From Bacteroidia bacterium (lineage in GTDB: Bacteria > Bacteroidota > Bacteroidia > Chitinophagales > Chitinophagaceae), in assembly GCA_030427635.1 (NCBI GenBank), contig JAUIBA010000010.1:1-64000 (forward strand): 64,000 bases of DNA, in the 5' to 3' direction. The notes beneath the pieces are model-generated. The model saw only the letters and a program-made list of their open reading frames with translations. It was not told the origin of the DNA and searched no databases. Of this stretch, positions 1-9,200 are shown in pieces. How positions within the stretch are numbered: the stretch's first letter is position 1; every line of letters starts with the position of its first letter. Both the position numbers and the translations under genes were made by a program.

Positions 1-67
1 AATACGCTAAGGTCCCTTCCGGTAATAACAGCGACACCAGCGCCGTATAGTTGTCTTGTATGCTCAT
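1..67 (-). CDS. Transposase N-terminus (ISAon1-like), cut by window edge
   Basis: An open frame on the minus strand starts at the ATG at 67 and runs off the window after 22 codons. The peptide (MSIQDNYTALVSLLLPEG...) resembles the N-terminal region of ISAon1-family transposases of Bacteroidota, which carry a similar LLLPEGxLxYF stretch. This is recognition from memory on a very short peptide, so family assignment is tentative. If right, an insertion sequence sits next to the lipoprotein gene at 178. Positions 68-177 would then hold its end and the neighbouring gene's promoter; no inverted repeat could be confirmed because the other end is outside the window. Confidence 0.4.
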   Translation of the reverse strand, partial: MSIQDNYTALVSLLLPEGTLAY

Positions 68-177
68 CTCGTCTGAACACAAAAAAACAAACTATTACAT
101 CATTCCCCCAACTTTTTCGCTTGATCCGTGAATGTCAATGTCCCAGGTATTTTATTTCAAAACCATCAATAATCTTT

Positions 178-678
178 ATGAAGAAGTCAATCATCATTGC
201 ATTGTGTGGAATTACGCTCACAACATCGTGTACCAAAAGCAATAACTCTGGCAACACGAACAATAACAACACCAATAACTCAACAGACCCTAATAAAGTA
301 ACGGTCGTTGATAACGGTACAACTTATACCGCAAATGGAACCTATCCTGCGGCATCCAACCAAAACCCTGTCATGGTGTCGATACTTAAATCCACTTCGT
401 CGATCTTAGAACTGCAATGTAGTTGCGCAGATTTCAGGTTGGCAGTGCAAGCAAACGGCCCAGCAAACGGCATTGGAACCTACGAGATGGCCAAGGGAAG
501 CGCCATCATTGTATATACCCAATTGTTCAGTGGTGGTCAGGCATATGCAGCAGATAGTGGCATAGTAAACATCGCCACAGCATCAACTACAAATGTAACA
601 GGAACGTATAAGATATGGCTGAATGGGGGTGAGTTAATTACGGGAACAGTGAACGCTAACAAACCTGAAATCCGCTGA
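178..678 (+). CDS. Small lipoprotein of unknown function
   Basis: A 166-aa protein. The ATG at 178 is preferred over the upstream TTG because it begins a clean signal peptide: MKKS, a hydrophobic stretch, then a lipobox TTSC with the modified Cys near residue 18. A low-complexity Asn/Thr/Ser linker follows (about residues 20-38), typical of lipoproteins tethered to a membrane. The mature part (about residues 40-166) is Ser/Thr/Gly-rich and probably beta-structured, with an isolated CSC at about residues 81-83. No enzymatic motif is seen. The next gene starts one base after its stop, so the two are probably co-transcribed. Function not recognised. Confidence 0.7.
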   Translation: MKKSIIIALCGITLTTSCTKSNNSGNTNNNNTNNSTDPNKVTVVDNGTTYTANGTYPAASNQNPVMVSILKSTSSILELQCSCADFRLAVQANGPANGIGTYEMAKGSAIIVYTQLFSGGQAYAADSGIVNIATASTTNVTGTYKIWLNGGELITGTVNANKPEIR

Positions 679-679
679 T

Positions 680-1135
680 ATGTTATTATTGAACGCAGAG
701 GGATTCAAATTACTAGTCATTCTACTCTTGTTCGTCTTCGCCTACCCAATCTACGGTGCTATTATGGCTTTTGTGTCTGGTCAAAAAGTTAGGGTACGAG
801 GGAGAGGAGTTATTGGACATCCTGACACTATTCCGAATATCATCAGCTACATCGATAGAAACACCAAAGACATCTATGCTAAAATCAGGATGAAGGTCAG
901 CGACCGTAGATATAGCTCAATCACAAATGCAACTAACAAACTTGAGCAGCTGCGACAACTTAGAGATCTCAAGGAGGACGGCACAATTACTGACGATGAA
1001 TTTGACATGCTGAAACAGGAAATACTCGGTCGCACCGAGGAAACTTCGACAGACGACGATAACTCCGTCGATGAAGCAAAGAGGGCTATTGGCTTAACTC
1101 GTAAATTCGGACAGCAATCGAATCGCAAATCTTAA
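680..1135 (+). CDS. Membrane-anchored SHOCT-domain protein
   Basis: A 151-aa protein starting one base after the preceding lipoprotein stop. Residues about 7-35 are a hydrophobic segment (LLVILLLFVFAYPIYGAIMAF), then a basic stretch. Residues about 87-115 match the SHOCT signature: L..LR.LK.DG.IT.DEFD.LK..IL. SHOCT is a short oligomerisation-type domain found at the ends of many bacterial proteins and often tied to mobile elements; no activity is known from it alone. The C-terminal 35 residues are polar. The pairing with a lipoprotein gene suggests an envelope role (inference). Confidence 0.7.
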   Translation: MLLLNAEGFKLLVILLLFVFAYPIYGAIMAFVSGQKVRVRGRGVIGHPDTIPNIISYIDRNTKDIYAKIRMKVSDRRYSSITNATNKLEQLRQLRDLKEDGTITDDEFDMLKQEILGRTEETSTDDDNSVDEAKRAIGLTRKFGQQSNRKS

Positions 1136-1305
1136 TGAAGGACTTTGGTGCCAGAGAATCTAGGTCACATGAGTTTCCGCTGAGCTGGTAAAGGTCGTAA
1201 CCCGTCTGGGGAATAATCTTAATCACTCTCCCTGAGTCAAATTCAATAATGAGATATGTAGGTTACCCCAAAGGAACTTTATATTTTGGCCTAAATACGT
1301 AAGGT

Positions 1306-3750
1306 ATGGGCAAGAAGTATAAGGCAGAGCAAGTACCATTCGAAGTACACCAACTAGGAATTGACCAATTTGTTATACCCGTTGACTTGTTGAGGGCTGA
1401 GGGGAACGCAGTGACAAGAGTGCTATATGAGCCAGAAATGCTCACTCCAATTGAGCAGATTGCACCTGATAGCGAGAGCATTGGAGAGTATTTGGATGGC
1501 GCTAAGCTAATGAGTGAAGCCCAGTATGCCGAAGAACTCACTGTAGTAATAGATTTGCCAGTAGGGAAAGGAAAGACCACGGGGTGCTACGATGCAATAG
1601 CTGAATATACGCACGACCCTATGACGGTAATCTTGGTGGTCAGCCCCTTCCGAAAATTGGTAGACAAGGACTATAAAGCACTGCAGTCAGAACGTAAGCT
1701 AAGAGTATTCAGCTATAACGAGATTCCTGACAAGAAGGAGCAGTGGGGAGAAATCTTAGATAAAGCGCTTCAAATGCAGGTTCATATTTTGACTGTTAAC
1801 TGCCTGCTTGGTAACCCTGGTGATGATGCCTTTGAACAGAATGCTCAGAAAAGCCTCTATTTAGATCGTCTCTATGAACACTGTAATAGCCAGGGCAAGA
1901 AGGTCTTCATATTCTTCGACGAGATGCACGAGGCAGTTTACAACTTCGCACCACAGTTCCTTCCCAATTTGTACAAGTGGCATGATGTGGTGCGTAAGTG
2001 CTTTGTGTCTAGCGCGACATTTACTCCCGCTGTCTACCCCGTACTTAAGTACATAGGGCTTCTTACAAACAAGACCTTCAGAATTCTACATACGCTGCGA
2101 CAGAAGTGGAGTGAGGAACGGCTGTCAAATCTTCACTTGCACATCTTGAAGGATGAATACAGCGCTGCCAACTTAGAGCCATTGTACACTATAAGAGCAA
2201 TATTAGAGGAGAGTGTTGACAAACAGGTTAACATTCTTACTGGACACAAGACGCTTGCGAAAGCACTATTGAAGCCACAGGACACTAACGGAGGAGCAAA
2301 CCCTGTGTACGAAGTAATACAGCAATTCAAGTTCAACCCTGTAACTGGTGACTCAGATAAGCCATTTCGAAGTGATGGCAACAACATCGGAACAGCATTT
2401 AAGACAGGCGTGAATATAGATAACCCCAATAGTGTCTATGTAGTTGTGTTACCCGTGACAAAACAGAATTCGCCTGATAGCATATTCAATGACGGTGCCC
2501 CCTCAGTAATACAGGCATTAGCAAGGCAACGCAATGGCGGTGAGATTCACATTTTCATGTACGAGCCTACCCATGTCATAGAGCTACAAGATGATGCGGA
2601 CCAATGGAAGGATGAATATAGTATTGCAGGCTGGGTTCATGCATTAGATTACAAGCCGTTAAAGGAGCGCCTTAACAACAACCCGATGGTTGAGACGAAG
2701 CCTATTTCCTATTATAGAGACCAGTCAAGGACTTTGCAATTCCTATATAAGCAATATAGTGAGCGGTATGAACGAAATAAGGTGGAGATACAGGCACTAC
2801 AGCAAATGGAGGCGAATGGCACAGCTCGTGTGGGGTTTCAGTACCCGACATTTGAAGAGTACCTAATTAGAGAGAGTGCCAACCTAATGGCTAAAAACTT
2901 CCCGCAGTTTGGTAGTGACCTCTCGTCCTATACGCTGTGGGCGGCTATGCACGGTCAGTTTACCAATGCTGAGCTTAAGACGATAACCTACTATTGCGAG
3001 GATGTTGTTGAGATTAAGTTCGATAGCTCAGATATGATGGCTTCAATCCTGAACCATGTGAAACCTGAACAAAGAGAAGCACTTAAGCATTGTGACCTTA
3101 GGACCGTCAGATTTATCGTGCAGGAGGAGCTTGTACCACCAAAAGACAGCGGGCTAGTTTATGCATACTATTTGGATGGTGTTAGATTGCCGTTAGAATA
3201 CCTGCTGACACATCCTAAGTACTTACGGGCCATTTTGGAGTTTGTGGCCAACAATCACGGCCTTAGCACAAATGCAAACGAGCTAAAGTCCCAATACTTC
3301 CTACACTCCATAGCTGCCAGCTTGATGGTCAACCCTGATGAAGAACTGGTGTTAGACATCGCGTATGCAGAATTATACCAGGTTATGCTGGATTTCATAG
3401 ATTTCTATGAAGGTGTCAAGGTGAAAGTTGGCGATAATTACGCAATTCACAAGGACGCTGATAAACAAATGCCAATGGAGATAGCGGATGCTGTAAAACG
3501 TATTGCTGTTGTTTTACAGGCTGAGGATGCCATTATAAAGTATAGGGCAATCAGTTTTCAGCAGGGAATTAGTAAGGTGACAGGAAACGCATTACAGGCG
3601 AGTGTATACAGGGAGCTCTGTAAATTATTCACTAACCTGACAGATAAACGTGGCTCAGTCGGTGGCAAAAAAGGGAAAAATGCCTACTACCTTATAGACG
3701 GCGAGCTGGCAAAAGTACTTCCTCTAAGTCCCGTACTGATGGGCATGTAG
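1306..3750 (+). CDS. SF2 helicase-like ATPase, 814 aa, uncharacterised
   Basis: Residues 87-92 are GKGKTT (Walker A), 205-208 DEMH (motif II, DExH type), 235-238 SSAT (motif III), 362-371 GTAFKTGVNI (motif V-like) and 403-412 QALARQRNGG (motif VI). This order and spacing indicate a superfamily 2 helicase core in the first ~420 residues. The remaining ~390 residues match no domain I recognise. The motifs imply ATP-driven DNA or RNA translocation; substrate unknown. It stands alone, 170 bp after the SHOCT gene, and its stop codon overlaps the first base of a large dyad repeat. Its place in an island next to a restriction operon fits a mobile-element or defence role, but that is inference. Confidence 0.75.
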   Translation: MGKKYKAEQVPFEVHQLGIDQFVIPVDLLRAEGNAVTRVLYEPEMLTPIEQIAPDSESIGEYLDGAKLMSEAQYAEELTVVIDLPVGKGKTTGCYDAIAEYTHDPMTVILVVSPFRKLVDKDYKALQSERKLRVFSYNEIPDKKEQWGEILDKALQMQVHILTVNCLLGNPGDDAFEQNAQKSLYLDRLYEHCNSQGKKVFIFFDEMHEAVYNFAPQFLPNLYKWHDVVRKCFVSSATFTPAVYPVLKYIGLLTNKTFRILHTLRQKWSEERLSNLHLHILKDEYSAANLEPLYTIRAILEESVDKQVNILTGHKTLAKALLKPQDTNGGANPVYEVIQQFKFNPVTGDSDKPFRSDGNNIGTAFKTGVNIDNPNSVYVVVLPVTKQNSPDSIFNDGAPSVIQALARQRNGGEIHIFMYEPTHVIELQDDADQWKDEYSIAGWVHALDYKPLKERLNNNPMVETKPISYYRDQSRTLQFLYKQYSERYERNKVEIQALQQMEANGTARVGFQYPTFEEYLIRESANLMAKNFPQFGSDLSSYTLWAAMHGQFTNAELKTITYYCEDVVEIKFDSSDMMASILNHVKPEQREALKHCDLRTVRFIVQEELVPPKDSGLVYAYYLDGVRLPLEYLLTHPKYLRAILEFVANNHGLSTNANELKSQYFLHSIAASLMVNPDEELVLDIAYAELYQVMLDFIDFYEGVKVKVGDNYAIHKDADKQMPMEIADAVKRIAVVLQAEDAIIKYRAISFQQGISKVTGNALQASVYRELCKLFTNLTDKRGSVGGKKGKNAYYLIDGELAKVLPLSPVLMGM

Positions 3751-3851
3751 TACAAACTTTAGTATCAGGCTGTATTAGGCTTTCTGATAAAACTTGTACC
3801 ATATTAGCCCCCGCAGGTTACTTCAAACGATTGTGAGTAGTCCCTGGGGAG
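3750..3851. repeat. Island dyad repeat, copy A
   Basis: An imperfect inverted repeat spans 3750-3800: the left arm GTACAAACTTTAGTATCAG pairs with the right arm CTGATAAAACTTGTAC. A flank at 3833-3851 reads gtgagtagtccctggggag. Both parts recur at 16934-17022 (copy B, opposite orientation) and more loosely at 20628-20730 (copy C, same orientation as A). The flank alone recurs at 4001-4018 (agtagtccctggggaaca). The dyad begins on the last base of the helicase stop codon. A terminator is less likely because no T-run follows. Candidate roles are a protein-binding site, the end of a cargo module, or a mobile palindromic element. Confidence 0.6.
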
Positions 3852-4220
3852 TATCATAGTAAGCAAGTGTTGAGTATGGAAGAAGGTCTGATATTCAGGC
3901 TTGTTGGAGGGCCATTGCACCCATCCTGCAGGAATACTATTCAGGAATATTTCAATGTACTATCGCCGATGCTCCTCAGGGATCTTAAGCACAGTCTGGT
4001 AGTAGTCCCTGGGGAACATTAAAAGAAGATTGGGTGTTTATTGTTGGTGGGCGTTTGGGGTGCTTCCTTGTGAGACAGCATTTAATTGAATGTACTTGTT
4101 CATTAGTAGACACACTTCGCCCCTTAGGCAAGTGCGCTACACTCTCGTATGGTTATTACGTCCATCAACTTACGGTCTCAATTTCACTTGCCTCGTTTTT
4201 AGCCTTGCGCAATGGGGACG
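3852..4220. other. Gene-free stretch with a partial repeat copy
   Basis: No convincing gene is visible. The second copy of the CCCTGGGGA flank is at 4001-4018. On the minus strand a broken frame from about 4018 to 3805 reads protein-like between stops (for example an internal IFLNSIPAGWVQWPSNKPEY segment), with a related PRDY tetrapeptide encoded at each repeat copy. This may be a decayed gene, or chance coding in the repeat; I cannot decide between them. Confidence 0.35.
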
Positions 4221-4421
4221 TTACTCCGTCATTGCCCTGACCTGCTTTCGTTGCGTTCTTTTAACCTTGGGACATTGTGCCCCGCCTATAGGTGTATGCA
4301 GACCAGTGACAAGCTTGTATGATTCCTTTCGTATACTATCGGAGAAAATCTCAGCGCTATGTATCCCTGTTATTTCAAGGGTGCACCTACCAATCCAGAC
4401 TTCTATAACGGCATTGCCCAA
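4221..4421 (-). CDS. Possible 66-aa protein from TTG start
   Basis: A minus-strand frame with a TTG start at 4421 encodes 66 aa of balanced composition (MGNAVIEVWIGRCTLEITGI...), with a basic C-terminus (KVKRTQRKQVR). Nothing is recognised. What raises it above chance is a near-consensus Bacteroidota promoter at 4484-4515 pointing into it, with an expected transcript start near 4477. An upstream ATG on the same transcript opens only a five-codon peptide. The transcript could equally be a small non-coding RNA, or this could be a gene remnant. Low confidence. Confidence 0.3.
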   Translation of the reverse strand: MGNAVIEVWIGRCTLEITGIHSAEIFSDSIRKESYKLVTGLHTPIGGAQCPKVKRTQRKQVRAMTE

Positions 4422-4483
4422 GAGACTTGTTATTGACCGTCAGACATACCTGTGTTCCTGACACAACGGTATGATATACAGTG

Positions 4484-4515
4484 CAAATGTATGTCATATT
4501 ATTGTATTTTCCAAA
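4484..4515 (-). promoter_or_regulatory. Consensus-like Bacteroidota promoter
   Basis: Read on the minus strand, TTTG (4512-4515) is followed after exactly 20 bases by TACATTTG (4484-4491). This matches the -33 TTTG / -7 TAnnTTTG consensus with the expected spacing. It faces left, away from the restriction operon, into the 4221-4421 frame. Confidence 0.5.
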
Positions 4516-4690
4516 TTGATAACTTGGGTTGATTAAGACAGTCGGATGCATAATGGGTTTCTGTGATTAACCACTTCTAGTAATACGTTTAACAAGATGT
4601 GCTCATAAAGTGCCTATTTCTGCATATTAGCCACTCATTCGGAATGGTTAACCCACTAACGTATATAGCATTACTGACGCAAAATGAAGG

Positions 4691-5509
4691 TTAGCTCCAA
4701 CGACTAATACCATCATGGTAAAGGACGGTCATACCTCCTTCAATGCTAAATATCGCCTTTGCTTGTCTGTCTGCCTCTGGTATGTTGAGCAAAGAAATCA
4801 GACAAGCAGCGATAGCGTTGTCATATCTAGGGAGGTTCGTCAAAAAGCGGTCAATTATTGAACCTACATCAAAGCTCTCTGCTTCTGAGATGTAAGCTCC
4901 CTGACCTTTTTCTAGATTAAACTGCAGTCGACTCTGTTTGAAAAATCCTAGGTCTGCGTTTGGTAGATATCCCCGATGGACAATATTGTCCCTTATCTCC
5001 TTTATTTGTTTAACCCAGTCACTTTCCTTTAGACTAATCAACTCAAGTATCACGCTCTCAAATGCAGCATCTTTTTTTTCTGGTTTTGCATAAGTAGCAA
5101 TGTCGGGAATATCTCTGCCAACTCGCGTAGTTTTATACATTGTGAAATCTGCGATACCAACAAATAGATCCAGCGCACTCTTTAGACTTACTATGAATAA
5201 GTAGACGCAATGCTGTAAGTCATCGCGCAGTTCCATAGCTTTGTAGTCATAGGTGCTGAAATCATTCGCTCGCACACTATCGTCTGTTGAATTAAGCTCA
5301 CTAAATAGCGCATATAACTTCATGTATGCTTTAAGAGTAAAACCCCACTGATTGAAATAGCTGAGCTCTAACTCAGTCAACTTTTTAACTAGTTCTTCTC
5401 TGTTTAGGGGCTCATTGATACTAACCAGTGCAACTCCTAACAACTGCGACTCAAACTGTAGTTTGCCTTCCTTTAGAACACCAAACAACTCTAATGATTC
5501 CATATTCAT
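4691..5509 (-). CDS. HEPN-like protein at the end of the restriction operon
   Basis: A 272-aa protein, last gene of the 11-gene operon. The ATG at 5509 is preferred because it lies 11 bp after the stop of the metallopeptidase gene; longer starts would overlap that gene. Residues 172-181 read IRDNIVHRGY, an R-x4-H motif (R173, H178, with N175) preceded by a helical hydrophobic segment (about residues 100-120). This resembles the conserved helix of HEPN-domain proteins, many of which are RNases in defence or toxin systems, although others are non-catalytic. No other domain is recognised. It could be a translation-targeting effector tied to restriction, as PrrC-type nucleases are, but that is inference from one motif and from position. 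Confidence 0.6.
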   Translation of the reverse strand: MNMESLELFGVLKEGKLQFESQLLGVALVSINEPLNREELVKKLTELELSYFNQWGFTLKAYMKLYALFSELNSTDDSVRANDFSTYDYKAMELRDDLQHCVYLFIVSLKSALDLFVGIADFTMYKTTRVGRDIPDIATYAKPEKKDAAFESVILELISLKESDWVKQIKEIRDNIVHRGYLPNADLGFFKQSRLQFNLEKGQGAYISEAESFDVGSIIDRFLTNLPRYDNAIAACLISLLNIPEADRQAKAIFSIEGGMTVLYHDGISRWS

Positions 5510-5520
5510 ATTGATTTTGG

Positions 5521-6222
5521 TTACGCCATACTCCTCTCCAGCCTGTCTTTCCATTGCTCCCAGTCAGGCATCAGGCTGCTTAATAGCCTGTAGAACTTCT
5601 TGTTGTGGTTAGGGTGTATCAGGTGGCATAGCTCGTGGATAATTACATACTCTATACACGCCTTGGGTGCCTTTATAAGCTCGGTATTCAGCGTTATGCG
5701 CCCTGATGGTGAGCAACTGCCCCAGCGTGTTTGCATAGTCTTTACATGCAGGGATAGCTTCTTGTTCTGGAACTTAGGAGTTTTGATGATGAGTTCTGCC
5801 AGCAGCGTTTCAAATACTTCCTTGGCCCTTCCCTTATACCATGCATGCAGCAATGTCTCAACCTCCTCAATAGCATCATGCGTTACATGAACTTCCATTT
5901 GACCCCTGTAAATCCTGACCTGTGGCGTATCAGCAACTACCTTCCTTAGTTTATACTGCCTGCCCAGGTAGCGGTGTGTTTCTCCGCTCAGGTATCTTCT
6001 TGGTGGTGTCAAGGGCAGAAAGGATGCAAAGTGTTCCTGCTGCTTTAGTATCCAGCCTGCCTTCAGGCGCACCTTCTTTAGTATGTCGGCAACGGGAGTA
6101 TCTAATGGAGCTATGGCATGTACAGATCTGTCGGGATGCACCTGCAACCCTAACGACTTCCTTTCTGCATAGTGTATTGTAAAAAGAATCACCCTTGTGC
6201 CAAACTGTATCTGCTCCATCAT
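5521..6222 (-). CDS. YgjP-like (DUF45/M48-type) metallopeptidase
   Basis: A 233-aa zinc metallopeptidase of the YgjP/DUF45 family. The zinc site is HELCH at residues 196-200 with a likely third ligand at H206 (HPNH). Upstream, RWGSCSPSGRITLN (about 166-179) is a hallmark of the family. Proteins of this family are frequently encoded directly beside type I restriction HsdR genes; their substrate is not established. The ATG abuts the hsdR stop (TAAATG), so translation is probably coupled. Length is normal for the family. Confidence 0.88.
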   Translation of the reverse strand: MMEQIQFGTRVILFTIHYAERKSLGLQVHPDRSVHAIAPLDTPVADILKKVRLKAGWILKQQEHFASFLPLTPPRRYLSGETHRYLGRQYKLRKVVADTPQVRIYRGQMEVHVTHDAIEEVETLLHAWYKGRAKEVFETLLAELIIKTPKFQNKKLSLHVKTMQTRWGSCSPSGRITLNTELIKAPKACIEYVIIHELCHLIHPNHNKKFYRLLSSLMPDWEQWKDRLERSMA

Positions 6223-9200
6223 TTACTTATACCGTGCTTTAGCTATCTTCAAACACTCGTCTTCAAGGGCATCTATTTCGGTGCTTGCCAACTTCTCACC
6301 AATGGTAGGCTCTGCATCAAATAGGTAGTCATCGAGGGCTATTCGTAACCTGCCCTGTATGTCATTGTTGTGCTCCCAGTCTACAATAAGCACCCCATGT
6401 TCGAATATCACGCTCCTTATTGTCTCATCTATTCCAATGCTCAATGAGGCTGCCAGCTCGGGCCTGCCTTTCATTGTCGCTTCAAGTATTGTATTTACTT
6501 GATTGTAGAAGGCCACTCTTATCTCATTATCTGCTATATCCCCAGGTACATTGTCCTGTCGCCTGCCCGTGAAGTCCTTTTCATAAGCAGTAACCTTATT
6601 CAGGTATTCTACTTCGGTCAGTCGCCCCTCGTGGTAGGCATCAATAGTTTCTTTGATGAGCTGCGATAATTTCTTGTAGAAGATGGGGTCTTCATCCATC
6701 CGCACATTGATAGCTCTTACTGTTCTGCTGGCTATATGGTCGGCCTTGGCAGCTTTACCGCCAATGCGTTCCATTTCCTTTTCCATCAGCTCTTTATCGA
6801 AGATGTTCACGTTACTGGTGAGCACTACAATTTCGCCCTCTGTAGTTATGTGCTTATCTACCAGCTTTTGCACCTGCGGCTCAAAGTCCTCATACTTGAG
6901 GTCGTCCGAATAGCTGTACTTCACTACCTCTCTAAGGCCAAGGAAAAACTTATAGTCGTCCCTGTACTTGCGCTTTACCGTTTCAGGTGTATGCAGCTCA
7001 TATTCCATGCTGGTATATGCCAGCTTCAACAGCCTGCCGAATAGGGATAGCTTTTCATAGAACTGGTACCTGATGGCATCATCAAACAGGAGATTCTTGT
7101 ATGCCGTTGCATCGTACTTGTTCTTTATGGTCTTGAACAGATCCCAAAGCTCGCTATGCGCCTGTGGTAGTTTCTGTATCTCCTTGGCGACGGCTGTAAG
7201 CGCACCTTTCAGGTCTTCTTCATCAAAACCTTCCAGCCCCGAATAGGTGTTAAGTGCCTGGTCGAGGTTCCTTAGGTTACCGAAGTAATCTACTATGTAC
7301 CCATACTCCTTTCCAGGATAGAGCCTGTTCACCCGAGCAATAGCTTGCAGCAGTGTATGTTCCTTGAGTGGACGAGTAAGATACAGCACAGTAGCACAGG
7401 GCGCATCAAAGCCCGTCAGCAGCTTATCTACCACTATCAGCATTTCAGGCTGCTCCTTCTTCTTGTAGGAATTGATGAGGTTTTTCTCATATTCCTCTGG
7501 CTTCTTGTATTTGTCCATCATGGCATTCCAGAATGCCTTTACCTTATCCTCCGCTTTCTCAAAGGCATCTTCTTCACCTTCTCTCATGTCAGGCGCAGAA
7601 ATAAGCACCTCGCAGTGCAGCTTGTATTTGGGGTTAGTGTCACAGAACTCCTCCATGTAGTCGCGGTACTTGATGGCCGATACCTTATTAGGAGCTACCA
7701 ATAGCGCCTTCTGCGGATGGTCGGCATGGAGCAACTGGAAATTGTCACAGAAGTTTTTCACTATGTCAATAGCACGTTCGTATATCACAAGGTCTGCCTT
7801 GTTAATGATATCTAACCTGCTGAACTTCTTCTTTAGCTGTCCCTTCCCGTATTCGGATAGTGGCTCTGATACCTGACCAAAGTAGTTATCCAGCGGCTTG
7901 GCATTTACATCTATCAGGTTCATCCTGCCTTCATACAGCAATGGCACTACCGCCTTGTCCTTCACAGCATCGGTAATGGTGTATGGGCTGCCTATAATGC
8001 CACCGAATTTGGTAGCTGTGTTCTTCTCTGCCTTCATGAGCGGAGTGCCTGTAAAGGCGATGAAACAGGCATTTGGGAACATCTTGCGCATCTTCACATT
8101 GAACTGGCCATACTGGGTTCTATGTCCTTCGTCCACGAGTATAATGATGTCGCCCGACCAGAGTATCGCATCAGCCTGATTTACGGCAGACTCGAATTTG
8201 TGTATGACGGTGGTTATCACGACGTCCTTTTGGGTGTTCAACAACTCTACAAGGTTTCTGCCAGACGTAGCCTGCCGCACGTCCATGCCGCACTTTTTGA
8301 AGGTGCCTGCTATTTGGTCGTCAAGGTCTATACGGTCTGTTACCATGATGATCTGTGGCTCCTTCACAACTGTAGATATCTGCTCTGCCAGCATCACCAT
8401 TGTCAGGCTCTTGCCGCTGCCCTGTGTATGCCATATCACCCCACCAGTACGCTTGCCATTGCTGTCGGTTTCTTTGATTCTCCCCAGGGACTCCCTGATG
8501 GCAAAATACTGCTGGTAGCGGGCTATTTTCTTCTCGCCATCATCGTACACTATATAGTTATGGGTAATGTCCAGCAGGCGTTCTGGTCGGCACAGGCAGT
8601 ACAATAGCTTGTCCTGCTCTGTAATGGCCTGCTCATTAGCCTCCAGTTGGTTGAAGTACTGCATTACATACCTGAAACGCTCCAGAAACAATACACTACG
8701 CTCATCTGCTGGTAGAGGTGTATGCTTTAGGGAGGTGAGCTGTTGGGTAAATGCATTCTCCTGCTCCCAATTCTTGAATAGCTCTTTCCATACACTCCAA
8801 AACTCCATTGGTGTGCCTGTAGTGGCATATTTAGCCCCTTCAGTGGCCAGCCCTATTACTATGTTGGAGTAGTGGTATAGGCTCCGTATGCCCTCCTCCT
8901 GCTGATTGCGCAGGTGCTGTTCTATAGCTTTATCTACAGGCTCTTTTATCTGTGGGCTCTTGCACTCTATTACTACAATGGGTATGCCATTAATAAATAG
9001 TACTATATCTGGGCGGTAGGTATCCTGCCTTTCGGAGCGCAGCACAGCGTATTCCTCTGTTACATGATACACATTATTCTCAGGGTGCGTCCAGTCTATG
9101 TAGTGAAACTGGAAACTCTTTCTATCACCCAGTACTGTTTGGTCGAGGCTTTTACCCAGGGTGATGAGGTCATAGAAGGCCATGTTGGCTTGCATGTAGC

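Noticed and set aside
3750-3800. Dyad A as a transcription terminator
   Set aside because: It overlaps the helicase stop, but no T-run follows and the arms are A/T-rich; similar dyads also lie upstream of genes.
4090-4461. 123-aa plus-strand frame
   Set aside because: No start signal, unlike protein composition, and opposite to the better 66-aa candidate.
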